A stretch of DNA of 35,654 nucleotides from Deltaproteobacteria bacterium (GTDB lineage Bacteria; Desulfobacterota; BSN033; UBA1163): assembly GCA_018333535.1 (NCBI GenBank), contig JAGXTA010000105.1:1-35654 (forward strand), read 5' to 3'. The translations under genes were made by a program, and so were the position numbers. Under the pieces are notes generated by a model that did no database searches, had not been told where the DNA came from, and was given only the letters and a program-made list of their open reading frames with translations. Below are positions 7,471 through 14,819 of the stretch, piece by piece (position 1 is the first letter of the stretch; each line of letters opens with the position of its first letter).

Positions 7471-7714
7471 CGTTGCAATGAAAAGGAAGGTGGGCATGCT
7501 TCCAATCCTTTACAATTGCGGATCATTTATATGTTTTATGGGAAACATTCGATGTCACCTTAGGTGACCTTTGATCTATGCTTGAAACCTAAGTAGCAAA
7601 ACCATTAAAGGTGCCGCTGTAAAGGCTTGGGAAACTTCGGTTTCCCGTGTCCGCCCAGCATACCCACCCCCCTTTTCGTATGATGATCAACTGTAGGGTT
7701 TATAGAGAGGTTGT
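7471..7714 (+). promoter_or_regulatory. Structured leader/regulatory region before the kinase gene
   Basis: A 244-base gap without a gene. It contains a 15-base dyad at 7554-7568 (GTCACCT, T, AGGTGAC), which could be an operator or an RNA hairpin. It also has a perfect 7-bp hairpin with a UUCG tetraloop at 7629-7646 (GGGAAAC, TTCG, GTTTCCC), extended by GCT(T)GGG at 7626 pairing with CCCAGC near 7654-7659. No T-run follows the tetraloop hairpin, so it is not a simple terminator. I could not match it to a known riboswitch: the GEMM, cobalamin and fluoride consensus cores do not fit. A structured 5' leader for the cNMP-kinase operon is possible. Confidence 0.4.
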
Positions 7715-9487
7715 ATGAGGAACCTCAGAGATTACGAAATTTTTAAAAATTACTCGGATGAATTGCTGACCGAGTTATCGAAGGTCATCATTGAAAAAGA
7801 GTTTGAAGAAAATGAGATCATCTTCCGGGAGGGAGATGAAGGAGATTCGGTCTATATCGTCACGGAGGGGGAGATCGCCATCAAGAGATCTCTGGATAAA
7901 CCCGGCGATGAAGAGAAGACCATCGCCATGATAGAAAAAGGGGATTTTTTCGGGGAGATGGCTCTCTTTGACAAACAGCCTCGTTCCGGGTCCGCCTATG
8001 CCGTAAAGAAATCCAGGGTCTTCATTCTTAAAAACGAGGACTTCCTCAATCTCCAGAAGAAAGACCCTCATACAGCCATGACCACGCTCATCACCATCAA
8101 TCGGGTGATGTCAGAGAGATTGCGAAAGACGAGCAAAAGCTTCCTCTCCAGTTTCGAATTCGGAAATGTCCTTTCTGCTATCAGAGGATTTATTAAGGGT
8201 GCAGGAGGCAAGGAAGAAAAGGCGGATATCAAGGGAGGCGGGTTTGGCCGTTATCAGATCACTGGTGAATTGGGGAGAGGTTCGATGGGAGTGGTTTATC
8301 GGGCCTACGATCCTCAGATCGGCCGACCGATCGCCCTGAAGGTCTTGCGTCAGGATCGGATCAGCAGTGAAGCTTTTGTCCTCAGATTCCTCACGGAGGG
8401 AAAAGCCATCGGTCGGCTCTCCCATCCCAATATTGTCAGCATCTATGATATCGGACAGGGCCGGGGAACGATCTATCTCGCCATGGAATTCATCGAGGGG
8501 GAGACCTTAAATCAGGTGATGGAGAAGAAAAGATTGGGCCTGAAGGAGATCGTGTCTCTGGGGATCCAGATGGCCGAAACTCTTGACCATGCTCATCAGA
8601 AGAGAATCGTTCACAGAGATGTCAAACCCGGCAATATCATCCTTCAGGCCAATGGTCAGATCAAGATCACGGACTTTGGTATCGCCCATCTTGAAGACCC
8701 ATCCATGCCTCAGCAGACACAGGCCGGAGAGATCCTTGGCACGCCAGCCTATATGTCTCCCGAACAGGTATTGAGTCAACCGGTCGATGGTCGCTCCGAC
8801 CTCTTCTCACTGGGAATCATCCTGTATGAATTGACCACTGGAACCAGGCCTTTTAAGGGCGATAACATGGCTGCCATCCTTAATGCGGTTATTCTATTTC
8901 ATCCTATGGAACCCTCCACCCTCAATCCGGCTATCCCCGTCGGCCTCTCCCAGATCATTATGAAATGTCTCAATAAGAGACCGGAGGATCGTTTCGAGCG
9001 AGGCCGAAGTCTCGCCGAGGCTCTAAAAAAAAATATGCTTTTCGAATCGGACCCCCCTGCAGTGATCCCTCCGGCCATCAAAAAGAAACCCCGGTATGCG
9101 CTCTTCATCCCGGCAGGCATAGCCATTCTTCTTTTGGGAATACTCTTCTACCACTTCATCCTTCCGAAGGACAAATCTCAGAACGTCGTCCCGAAGACGG
9201 AGCCCGTCCAAACAATAGAACAAAAAATGGAAAAAGCGATATCTCCTTCCCTCAAGGTGGAAAGCGCACCAGTCGGGGCACAGGTTTTTGTGAACGATGT
9301 CCTTCGAGGAAACGCCCCTGTAACGCTGGAACTCCCCGCGGGGAAGCATCATGTCAGGCTGACCCTGTCAGGATACATCAATTGGGAGACTGAAATTCAA
9401 TTAAAAGAAGAGGGGGAAACCCCTCTTCGTGTTCAACTTAAACCCATGGTTAAAAAAGGGACCAAAGATGCTCGCCCGATATGGTGA
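7715..9487 (+). CDS. Cyclic-nucleotide-binding Ser/Thr protein kinase with PEGA domain
   Basis: A 590-residue protein starting at ATG 7715 after AGAGAGG. Residues 1-130 form a CRP-type cyclic-nucleotide-binding domain with the phosphate-binding cassette GDFFGEMALFDKQPRSGSAY (Glu81 and Arg90 kept). A Hanks-type kinase spans about 180-440: Gly loop LGRGSMGVVY, catalytic Lys209 in IALKVL, HRDVKPGN (Asp302), DFG 320-322, GTPAYMSPEQ and SDLFSLGIILYEL. A membrane helix lies at 460-483, and an external PEGA-like domain at about 511-577 (ESAPVGAQVFVNDVLRGNAP). Cyclic nucleotide binding therefore probably gates kinase activity inside the cell, while PEGA faces the envelope. Likely substrates are the nearby FHA and sheath-like proteins, with the PP2C as antagonist. 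The HDAC-family gene follows after 22 bases. Confidence 0.93.
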   Translation: MRNLRDYEIFKNYSDELLTELSKVIIEKEFEENEIIFREGDEGDSVYIVTEGEIAIKRSLDKPGDEEKTIAMIEKGDFFGEMALFDKQPRSGSAYAVKKSRVFILKNEDFLNLQKKDPHTAMTTLITINRVMSERLRKTSKSFLSSFEFGNVLSAIRGFIKGAGGKEEKADIKGGGFGRYQITGELGRGSMGVVYRAYDPQIGRPIALKVLRQDRISSEAFVLRFLTEGKAIGRLSHPNIVSIYDIGQGRGTIYLAMEFIEGETLNQVMEKKRLGLKEIVSLGIQMAETLDHAHQKRIVHRDVKPGNIILQANGQIKITDFGIAHLEDPSMPQQTQAGEILGTPAYMSPEQVLSQPVDGRSDLFSLGIILYELTTGTRPFKGDNMAAILNAVILFHPMEPSTLNPAIPVGLSQIIMKCLNKRPEDRFERGRSLAEALKKNMLFESDPPAVIPPAIKKKPRYALFIPAGIAILLLGILFYHFILPKDKSQNVVPKTEPVQTIEQKMEKAISPSLKVESAPVGAQVFVNDVLRGNAPVTLELPAGKHHVRLTLSGYINWETEIQLKEEGETPLRVQLKPMVKKGTKDARPIW

Positions 9488-9509
9488 ATGAGGCGAGAGA
9501 GGAGGAGAG

Positions 9510-10565
9510 ATGAACCGGACAGGGATTGTAAAAGATGATCGGTACCTGGAGCATGTGATGGATGTCGGCCATCCTGAGAGTCCGGAACGATTAAAGGTCA
9601 TCTATAAGATGCTCGAAGAACCGGAGATGAAAGGCTTCCTTGAAGAGGTCAAGTCTCGTCCGGCTACCCGGGAGGAGCTGGAAATGATCCATGCTTCTGC
9701 TTACATCGACCAGGTGGCAAAAACCGCAGGAAAACCTTACTTCCGGCTCGATATGGATACCTCCACCTGTGCTAAATCGTATGACACCGCCCTTCTCGCG
9801 GCCGGCGGCCTCTTGGAGTTGATCCGGGCAGTGATCGAGGGAAGGCTCAATAATGGTTTTGCCCTGGTGAGGCCTCCGGGTCACCATGCGGAAAGAGACA
9901 GGGCCATGGGATTCTGTCTCTTCAACAATGTGGCTATTGGCGCGCAGTATGCAATTAACAAGTTCTTTCTGGACAGGGTCTTGATCGTTGACTGGGATGT
10001 CCATCACGGAAACGGAACTCAGAATTCATTCTATGAAAATCCGCATGTTCTCTACATCTCCACCCATCGCTATGGTTTCTTCTATCCGGGGACAGGAGGA
10101 GCCAATGAGACGGGAAAGGGAAAAGGGTTGGGTTTTACGGTAAATGTTCCCCTGTCGACGGGAGCGGGCGATGCCGAATTTGGAAATCTTTTTGAGAAGT
10201 TCCTCAAGCCCATTGCCCTCGAATATCGACCCCAGCTCGTTCTCGTCTCTGCAGGATTCGATACCCATTACGATGATCCTCTGGGCGGGATGGAAGTCAC
10301 GGAGAAAGGGTTTGGAAGGATGACCCAGGTCCTGATGGAGATCGCTGAGGCAACCGCTCAGGGAAAGCTGGTCATCACGCTGGAGGGGGGCTACGATGTC
10401 TCTGGGCAGGGTCGGTCAGTAAAAACTGTATTAAAAGAGCTGGCTCAGGTCTCGTCCCTTGATAAACAAGACCTGCTCGAAAAAGAGAAGAACGATTATT
10501 CCCGAATCGGAGGACTCATCCTTCAATTAAAAGAGATTCACAAGCAATATTGGAAGACCCCTTAA
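9510..10565 (+). CDS. Histone-deacetylase-family (AcuC/APAH-like) metal-dependent deacetylase
   Basis: A 351-residue protein starting at ATG 9510 after GAGGAGAG. Family motifs run in order: HPESPERLK near the N terminus, RPPGHHAERDRAMGFC (catalytic His pair), FNNVAIGAQYA, DWDVHHGNGTQ (zinc-ligand Asp and His), YFYPGTG-like FFYPGTGG, SAGFDTHYDDPLGG (second zinc Asp) and ITLEGGYD. The length is that of a single-domain bacterial class II-like HDAC, acetoin-utilisation AcuC or acetylpolyamine amidohydrolase. It removes acetyl groups from lysine side chains or small amines; the substrate is not given by sequence. It follows the kinase gene by 22 bases and is probably cotranscribed, which may link phosphorylation and deacetylation. 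No secretion signal is seen, so it is cytoplasmic. Confidence 0.92.
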   Translation: MNRTGIVKDDRYLEHVMDVGHPESPERLKVIYKMLEEPEMKGFLEEVKSRPATREELEMIHASAYIDQVAKTAGKPYFRLDMDTSTCAKSYDTALLAAGGLLELIRAVIEGRLNNGFALVRPPGHHAERDRAMGFCLFNNVAIGAQYAINKFFLDRVLIVDWDVHHGNGTQNSFYENPHVLYISTHRYGFFYPGTGGANETGKGKGLGFTVNVPLSTGAGDAEFGNLFEKFLKPIALEYRPQLVLVSAGFDTHYDDPLGGMEVTEKGFGRMTQVLMEIAEATAQGKLVITLEGGYDVSGQGRSVKTVLKELAQVSSLDKQDLLEKEKNDYSRIGGLILQLKEIHKQYWKTP

Positions 10566-10733
10566 GAGAGCTTAAAAAAACTACTTTACGCTCTCTTGAT
10601 TACACAGATTTCAAAACAGGATTACAAAGATTTTAGATATTTTTCTATGCATTTCATGTCGGTGTAATCGTTCTTTAATCTGTGTAATCAGGGGCCTCTC
10701 GGCATAGATTTTAAGGGTTTTTCAGAGACCTCA
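10566..10733. repeat. Dispersed repeat family A, copy 1
   Basis: It begins with a small stem GAGAGC...GCTCTC (10566-10596), then GATTACACAGATTT, and later the inverted partner AATCTGTGTAATC (10677-10689), making a long imperfect hairpin. It ends in a degenerate version of the hairpin seen in the other copies. The same order of parts recurs at 12745-12916 and 29979-30044. Confidence 0.7.
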
Positions 10734-11021
10734 TTAAATCTTCCTGGATGTATTCACCATCTCTTTCAGCTCTTTGCCGACCTTGAAAAAGGGAAGTTTC
10801 TTGGGAGGAACATCGACGATCTCTCCTGTCTTTGGATTTCGGCCCTTGTAACCCCCGTAGTTCCTGACCATAAAACTGCCGAATCCTCTGATCTCGATCC
10901 GTTGCCCCTTCTGCAGGCTCTCCTTCATTCCATCGAAGAGGGTGTCAACGATCACCTTGGCCACCTTCTGTGTCACATTTGTCTGCTCTGAAACCTTGTC
11001 GATGAGTTCTGCTTTGTTCAT
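10734..11021 (-). CDS. ihfB: Integration host factor / HU-family DNA-bending protein
   Basis: The start is ATG 11021, with GGGAGGAG directly upstream; this gives the standard 95-residue family length. The whole chain is one IHF/HU domain: MNKAELIDKVSEQTNVTQKV at the N terminus, then IEIRGFGSF, the DNA-minor-groove arm around YKGRNPKTGEIVDVPPKK, and LPFFKVGKELKEMV. Pro in the RNPKTGE arm intercalates between bases and bends DNA. The RGFGSF-R-GRNPKTGE pattern suits the IHF beta chain better than plain HU, but the two are hard to tell apart by eye. It acts in the nucleoid. It stands between family A and family D repeats, so its expression is probably independent of resB. Confidence 0.9.
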   Translation of the reverse strand: MNKAELIDKVSEQTNVTQKVAKVIVDTLFDGMKESLQKGQRIEIRGFGSFMVRNYGGYKGRNPKTGEIVDVPPKKLPFFKVGKELKEMVNTSRKI

Positions 11022-11097
11022 AGCTCCTCCCTTCTCCGTTTCGGGGTTAAACAATATAATTCATGATGACGATGGAACGAACCTCTTTCAAAGATAA

Positions 11098-11236
11098 AAT
11101 TTGAAATTCTAATTTCGAAGCACGAAACAAATCCAAAATCCAAATGACAAAATTTTAAAATCTTATTCAAAGTTTTGAAATTTAGTATTTCTGTCATTCG
11201 AATTTATTTCGAATTTCGTGCTTCGGATTTCGTATT
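11098..11236. repeat. Dispersed repeat family D, copy 1
   Basis: An AT-rich imperfect palindrome: TTTCGAAGCACGAAA on the left is mirrored by TTTCGTGCTTCGGATTTCG on the right. It contains a 21-base block (11128-11148) that recurs in reverse at 33805-33825 over the gltX stop codon. The repeat touches the resB stop codon (11236-11238). Confidence 0.75.
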
Positions 11237-12609
11237 TATTGTTTCACCAAAGAGCGCATTCCTTCCACAATCTGTCCAAACTTTTTTTCAAATCCCAACC
11301 TGTTCTTATTGGCGGACCCTGCCAGAACAATCTCTCCCCCAGTCCTCGCAGGCATTCGAACCCAGATTCTCTGATGGGAGAAAAAGAAGGAGACGATGAG
11401 GCCGATGATCATCAGGCTGCATCCGATCCAGACGACCCAGACGCCGGGGTCTTTCGTCACCTGAAGGCCAGTATACTCCTTCGTGCCAATCTCTTCAAGT
11501 GTGAGAATAAAATCGTCCCCTCTTTGCTGATCTAATTTTGGAACATCTTTCAATACCCATAAGGCCCGTGGCGGCTGATTGGGCTTGAGAAGGGCAACCT
11601 GAACTCCTTCTCCGAAGTTATGGACTTGGGGGGCATATTTCAGGATTCTAAGGAGGGCTTCGGAATGAGGGATTCGGATCGTCTCTCCCTCGAGGCCTTT
11701 CAACGTCATCTTCTCTTTTTTATTCTTCCAATGAATCCCGAGGGTGACCTCCGGGATCGTTCCATAACTCGATTGATAAAAAGCCAGGCCTTTATAGTGG
11801 AGAGGATGATTGACTTCAATCGTCTTTTTTAAGACCTCTTTTCCATTCTCCAGAATGGTGAGGTCACTCGTATACTCCTTCACCAGTTTTTCCGGCCTCT
11901 GGAGATCGTAAAAAGTGACCCTGAAATCGTCACATCGGATTGAAAACCCGATCGGTTTAGCCACATCCTCATCCTTTATTCTCAGGGCGATGTGATCCAC
12001 TGTTTCGCCTTCGAGGATATTGACAAACCCCCTGAAGCCGAAGAGAGAACCCATGATCCCTCCGATGAGGATGATAAGAATGCTTAAATGGGTGATGTAA
12101 ACTCCTAGCCTCGAAAACCTTCCCTTTTCGGAATAGAGAGTGATGGATGATTCTCCCTCGATCCTTTGCGGATTTTTAAATTCCCTCTTTAAAAGGGATC
12201 GAATATCATCCTCTCTGACTCCTCCTGGGTTGGAGATGTTGACTCGCTCCACATACGGAAGGGTTTTAAGCATCGGGTCTCCGATCTCTTTTCCCCCGGA
12301 TTCGCGAGAGATCTGTCTCCACACGCCTGGAAACCGGTGGAGAGAGCAGGCGATCAAATTGAACACCAGAAGAAGGAGGATGGCGCTAAACCACCAGGAG
12401 TGATACATATCGAAGAGGTTAAAAAACTCCAGCACATTATAGAGCTGGATTCCGTATCGCTGAATATATTCCCCGCTCGGCGCATTCTGTTTGATCAACG
12501 TGCCGATAATGGAGAGGATGGCAAGCAGAATGAGAAGAAAGATCGTGAGTTTGAGGGAACGGAAAAAATCGAAGACGATATCAAAAATCCCTTTTTCTTT
12601 ATGGTCCAT
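11236..12609 (-). CDS. resB: ResB-like cytochrome c biogenesis membrane protein
   Basis: A 457-residue protein starting at ATG 12609. It has the System II ResB/Ccs1 layout: three N-terminal membrane helices (about 13-38, 70-92 and 168-190), a large extracytoplasmic domain of about 200 residues, and a last helix (about 395-417) near the C terminus. Recognisable stretches are FRSLKLTIFLLILLAILSII-GTLI, YHSWWFSAILLLLVFNLIAC, THLSILIILIGGIMGSLFGF and the NHPLHYKGLAFYQSSYG segment typical of ResB. With CcsA/ResC it delivers haem to apocytochromes c outside the membrane. No ccsA gene is in the window. The neighbouring tetraheme cytochrome is a plausible client. The stop codon lies exactly at the edge of a dispersed repeat. 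Confidence 0.9.
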   Translation of the reverse strand: MDHKEKGIFDIVFDFFRSLKLTIFLLILLAILSIIGTLIKQNAPSGEYIQRYGIQLYNVLEFFNLFDMYHSWWFSAILLLLVFNLIACSLHRFPGVWRQISRESGGKEIGDPMLKTLPYVERVNISNPGGVREDDIRSLLKREFKNPQRIEGESSITLYSEKGRFSRLGVYITHLSILIILIGGIMGSLFGFRGFVNILEGETVDHIALRIKDEDVAKPIGFSIRCDDFRVTFYDLQRPEKLVKEYTSDLTILENGKEVLKKTIEVNHPLHYKGLAFYQSSYGTIPEVTLGIHWKNKKEKMTLKGLEGETIRIPHSEALLRILKYAPQVHNFGEGVQVALLKPNQPPRALWVLKDVPKLDQQRGDDFILTLEEIGTKEYTGLQVTKDPGVWVVWIGCSLMIIGLIVSFFFSHQRIWVRMPARTGGEIVLAGSANKNRLGFEKKFGQIVEGMRSLVKQ

Positions 12610-12688
12610 TGTGACCCCGGAGTTTATCTATTTCTTTAAAACGAATTCATGCAGGCCCGCCCGTCGGAAGTGGGCAAGTATTTGAAAT

Positions 12689-12717
12689 TTCTAACATATG
12701 CGGTTGCCTGCTGTCAA
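12689..12717 (-). promoter_or_regulatory. Candidate promoter for resB
   Basis: On the minus strand a perfect TTGACA (12717-12712) is followed after 17 bases by TTAGAA (12694-12689), or after 18 by TAGAAA. It lies about 80 bases ahead of the resB start codon. Confidence 0.45.
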
Positions 12718-12744
12718 GTAAATATGCCTTAAATATGCCTTAAA

Positions 12745-12916
12745 GAGAGCTCTGGAAAACTACTCTCCGCTCTCTGATTACACACCTGCCTGCCGCAGGC
12801 AGGGATTTTAAAAAATGATTTCACAGATTTTTCTTCACTTATCAATACATTTCTAATCTGTGTAATCGGTCCCTAATCGATGTAATCAGAGATTTCTGGA
12901 CTTTTTCAGAAATCTC
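12745..12916. repeat. Dispersed repeat family A, copy 2, with nested CCTGCC palindrome
   Basis: It fills most of the 367-base gap between resB and the cytochrome gene. It starts with GAGAGC...GCTCTC, continues with GATTACA and later AATCTGTGTAATC, and ends with AGATTTCTG...CAGAAATCT (12890-12915), which is repeated in copy 3. A separate palindrome, CCTGCC...GGCAGG at 12785-12803, sits inside it and looks inserted. Confidence 0.75.
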
Positions 12917-12917
12917 T

Positions 12918-12954
12918 TTAAAAAAAGGGGCAGCTCCTTATCGGAACTACCCCT
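12918..12954 (-). terminator. Rho-independent terminator of the tetraheme cytochrome gene
   Basis: Read on the minus strand, a 12-bp stem AGGGGTAGTTCC / GGAGCTGCCCCT-type (wobbles included, GATA loop) is followed by seven T. It starts 23 bases after the cytochrome stop codon. Confidence 0.9.
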
Positions 12955-12976
12955 TTTAACCTGCAAAACTTTCAGC

Positions 12977-13345
12977 CTATTTCTTTGCCTTCACGTGGCA
13001 CTGAGTGCAACCGGCCGGCCCGGTGGGCTTATTGGCCTTCTTCAGATCATCATGGCATCCTTTGCAATTCTTGTGGAAAGCGTCTTTCACTGTGACTTTC
13101 TTTCCTTCAGCCGCTCCCTTATGGCACTCCTTGCAAAGTTTGCCTGTGGTCTCGCCCTTCTTCCAGGTGTGGTGGCACTTTAAACAGTCGATCTTATAAT
13201 TATCGACATGTTTTTTGTGAGTCAAGGTCACCTTTCCGTAAGGGACATCGTATGTGATCACATCCTTTGCAAAAGCGCCGCTGACCATGAGCAGGGAAAG
13301 AATAAACCCGGCCAGTACCCCAATGCTGATTAAGCCTTTCTTCAT
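12977..13345 (-). CDS. Periplasmic tetraheme cytochrome c (class III, c3/c7-like)
   Basis: A 122-residue precursor starting at ATG 13345 after GGGGGTG. The Sec signal peptide (1-26) ends in SGAFA before KDVITYD. The mature part of about 96 residues has four CxxCH haem-attachment motifs: CLKCH, CKECH, CKGCH and CTQCH. Extra His residues (LTHKKH, CHH, FHKNC) can act as axial ligands. Four haems in about 100 residues match class III cytochromes c3; three would be c7. Such proteins shuttle low-potential electrons in the periplasm between hydrogenases, formate dehydrogenases and membrane or extracellular partners. The gene has its own promoter and terminator and is a single-gene unit next to resB. 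Confidence 0.93.
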   Translation of the reverse strand: MKKGLISIGVLAGFILSLLMVSGAFAKDVITYDVPYGKVTLTHKKHVDNYKIDCLKCHHTWKKGETTGKLCKECHKGAAEGKKVTVKDAFHKNCKGCHDDLKKANKPTGPAGCTQCHVKAKK

Positions 13346-13375
13346 TCCAATTTCACCCCCTTTCTTCTCAATTTA

Positions 13376-13415
13376 TTAGACGCCGAAAGTCTAACAGATA
13401 TTCATCTTTTGTCAA
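13376..13415 (-). promoter_or_regulatory. Promoter of the tetraheme cytochrome with overlapping inverted repeat
   Basis: On the minus strand a perfect TTGACA (13415-13410), a 16-base spacer and TAGACT (13393-13388) form a sigma-70-type promoter. The inverted repeat TTAGAC-N7-GTCTAA (13376-13394) covers the -10 element and the likely start point. It could be an operator or a 5' hairpin. Confidence 0.5.
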
Positions 13416-13597
13416 GGAAAAAGTGGTGAAAAAATGGGTTGCTTGTGAAAATGTTTCTTATCTCTGAAATCTTTGGGGTCAAAATAATCATCATCATAGA
13501 AACAAAGAGAAACCTCTTGATTTTCTTCCCGGAATTGATATACCATTTGTTCGGATACAGGCTTGTGGGGTTCTGTGCAACACCACCCACTAACGAA

Positions 13598-13834
13598 ATG
13601 CTCAAAGACCAAAACTATTGGTTACATAAACTCGCAACGTTGCGGATTGACCGTGCACGGGGGAATCCGGCCCCTCACAAACCACTTCTCTTGTTGGTCA
13701 TCATGGAGATGGCAGAGAGGGGTGAGATTTCGAGGGACGAAGGATTTTTCTACCCAGCGATCCCACGTATTGGCCAGAACATACCTATCTCGACTGGCAT
13801 CGCAAGCGACATGGTTTCCCAAGCCAATAGTTAA
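13598..13834 (+). pseudogene. N-terminal remnant of an HNH-type putative restriction endonuclease
   Basis: From ATG 13598 the frame encodes LKDQNYWLHKLATLRIDRAR, then PAPHKPLLLLVIMEMAERGE. This resembles the N-terminal domain of a family of putative HNH restriction endonucleases that are normally about 300 residues long. The similarity fades after about residue 48 and the frame stops after 78 residues. A better-looking continuation (YW...WHRKRHGFPSQ) appears in another frame around 13750-13825, suggesting a frameshift. No HNH motif follows. There is no clear ribosome site. It is most likely decayed foreign DNA. The identification rests on recall of the family. Confidence 0.5.
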
Positions 13835-14121
13835 TTCAGGATTCCCATCACTACTTTTCCAACTTATTGTTCCTTAATGCTTGCATCACAAGAATCAGAC
13901 TTACTTCTCCTGAATTTTCACAACGTATGGTCCTAATTCCAAGAATTGAACCACAAGAGACCCGGTTTGTCGCATTGTAGTCGAGGTAAACCATCATAGG
14001 ATCACAATTAATATAGGAATGGTAAATAAATGCCGACTATTTCCTTATGCCATTAGTGAATTTGCTGGTGATAGGCCGATGAAGCTTCTTTTCCGGCCCA
14101 TGGAACATAGTCTTGTGTTGG
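13835..14121. other. Gene-free accessory DNA
   Basis: About 290 bases after the nuclease remnant with no open frame of note on either strand and no hairpin or repeat that I can support. It may hold further eroded parts of the broken gene. Confidence 0.4.
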
Positions 14122-14295
14122 TTACCGCCTCGATTCCTTCTCAACCATTTTCCGGATTACACGCCCTTGTTCATAAATGACCAGAGGGGTCTGCGTTCTC
14201 TCTGCTGTTTTCCTGGCCTGTCTCGCAGCTCGCCGCAAGGCGGCACTGACTTTAGTCAGGTCTTCGTCAAGTACTATTTTCTTAGTTGCTTTCAT
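14122..14295 (-). CDS. Small basic protein coupled to zeta-like kinase (putative antitoxin)
   Basis: A 57-residue frame that is easy to miss: it begins MKATKKIVLDEDLTKVSAAL and ends GRVIRKMVEKESRR. Its ATG overlaps the stop of the kinase gene by 4 bases (ATGA), and AGGAGG lies 7 bases upstream inside the kinase gene, so translation is coupled. It is rich in Arg/Lys/Ala; the middle (RRAARQARKTAERTQTPLVI) should be helical and the end (LVIYEQGRVIRK) looks like a short strand pair. No known domain is recognised with certainty. Its position and size suggest the partner, perhaps antitoxin, of the kinase; this is an inference from gene arrangement. Confidence 0.75.
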   Translation of the reverse strand: MKATKKIVLDEDLTKVSAALRRAARQARKTAERTQTPLVIYEQGRVIRKMVEKESRR

Positions 14296-14819
14296 TGCTT
14301 TCCTCCTACATCCAGCAAGAATGGTTTTTCACCTGAGTTATCGTAAAGCACCCAGGCATCAACCAAACCCTTGTAAACCTTTTGAAAATTTTTCCATCCC
14401 ATCTCATAGCGTCTCCTGATAACATCCTCCGAAATGTGATGCCCACCCTGCTTGACTCTCACACGGACGCGCTCGATGGCTATTGCTACATCTACCAAGT
14501 ACAAGAAAACCAGTTTGACACGATATCCCAGGCTTTGCCATCGTGGTATCTCCCTGGCATAGCGCCGACCACTAAGTGTTGTCTCGAAGGCAAAACTCTC
14601 CCGCCGCCTCACATGGGATGCAATTTCTTGCAACATTACCCGCCCGGCCCGGATTTCCGCATCACCCGGTGCAAAAGGTGATAGGCCTGCGGCAATAAGG
14701 TCGGCGTTGACAAAGAATGGACACTCCGCCTCTCTCGGCAAAAATTCTTGCGCAAAGGTCGTCTTTCCAGCCCCATTCGGCCCGGCAATTATAAAACAGA
14801 CTGATTTTTTTCGCCTCAT
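14292..14819 (-). CDS. Zeta-toxin-like P-loop kinase
   Basis: ATG 14819 gives 175 residues; an in-frame TTG at 14831 would add four. The motifs are IIAGPNGAGKTTFAQEFLP (Walker A), NADLIAAGLSPF, RAGRVMLQEI, SFAFETTLSGR and ISEDVIRRRYEMGWKNF, ending with VYDN-like VLYDNSGEKP. This is the order found in zeta/PezT and related uridine-diphospho-N-acetylglucosamine kinases, in which the NAD..., FETT and RRR segments bind substrate and ATP. Such toxins phosphorylate a peptidoglycan precursor; chromosomal single-domain relatives may have other substrates. The 57-residue gene overlapping its end replaces the usual upstream epsilon antitoxin. The pair lies in an accessory stretch with a broken nuclease and mobile-looking repeats. 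Confidence 0.85.
   Translation of the reverse strand: MRRKKSVCFIIAGPNGAGKTTFAQEFLPREAECPFFVNADLIAAGLSPFAPGDAEIRAGRVMLQEIASHVRRRESFAFETTLSGRRYAREIPRWQSLGYRVKLVFLYLVDVAIAIERVRVRVKQGGHHISEDVIRRRYEMGWKNFQKVYKGLVDAWVLYDNSGEKPFLLDVGGKQ

Noticed and set aside
7629-7646. UUCG hairpin as a terminator of the PP2C gene
   Set aside because: The stem is good but no T-run follows in the plus direction, and it lies about 160 bases from the stop codon.
7570-7660. GEMM/c-di-GMP or cobalamin riboswitch before the kinase gene
   Set aside because: Fragments such as GCAAAACC and AAAGGTGCC look suggestive, but the conserved cores and the B12 box are absent.
13402-13612. Two overlapping minus-strand frames upstream of the cytochrome promoter
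   Set aside because: No ribosome site, Phe-rich, and partly covering the nuclease remnant; the -35 box of the cytochrome promoter lies in the same stretch.
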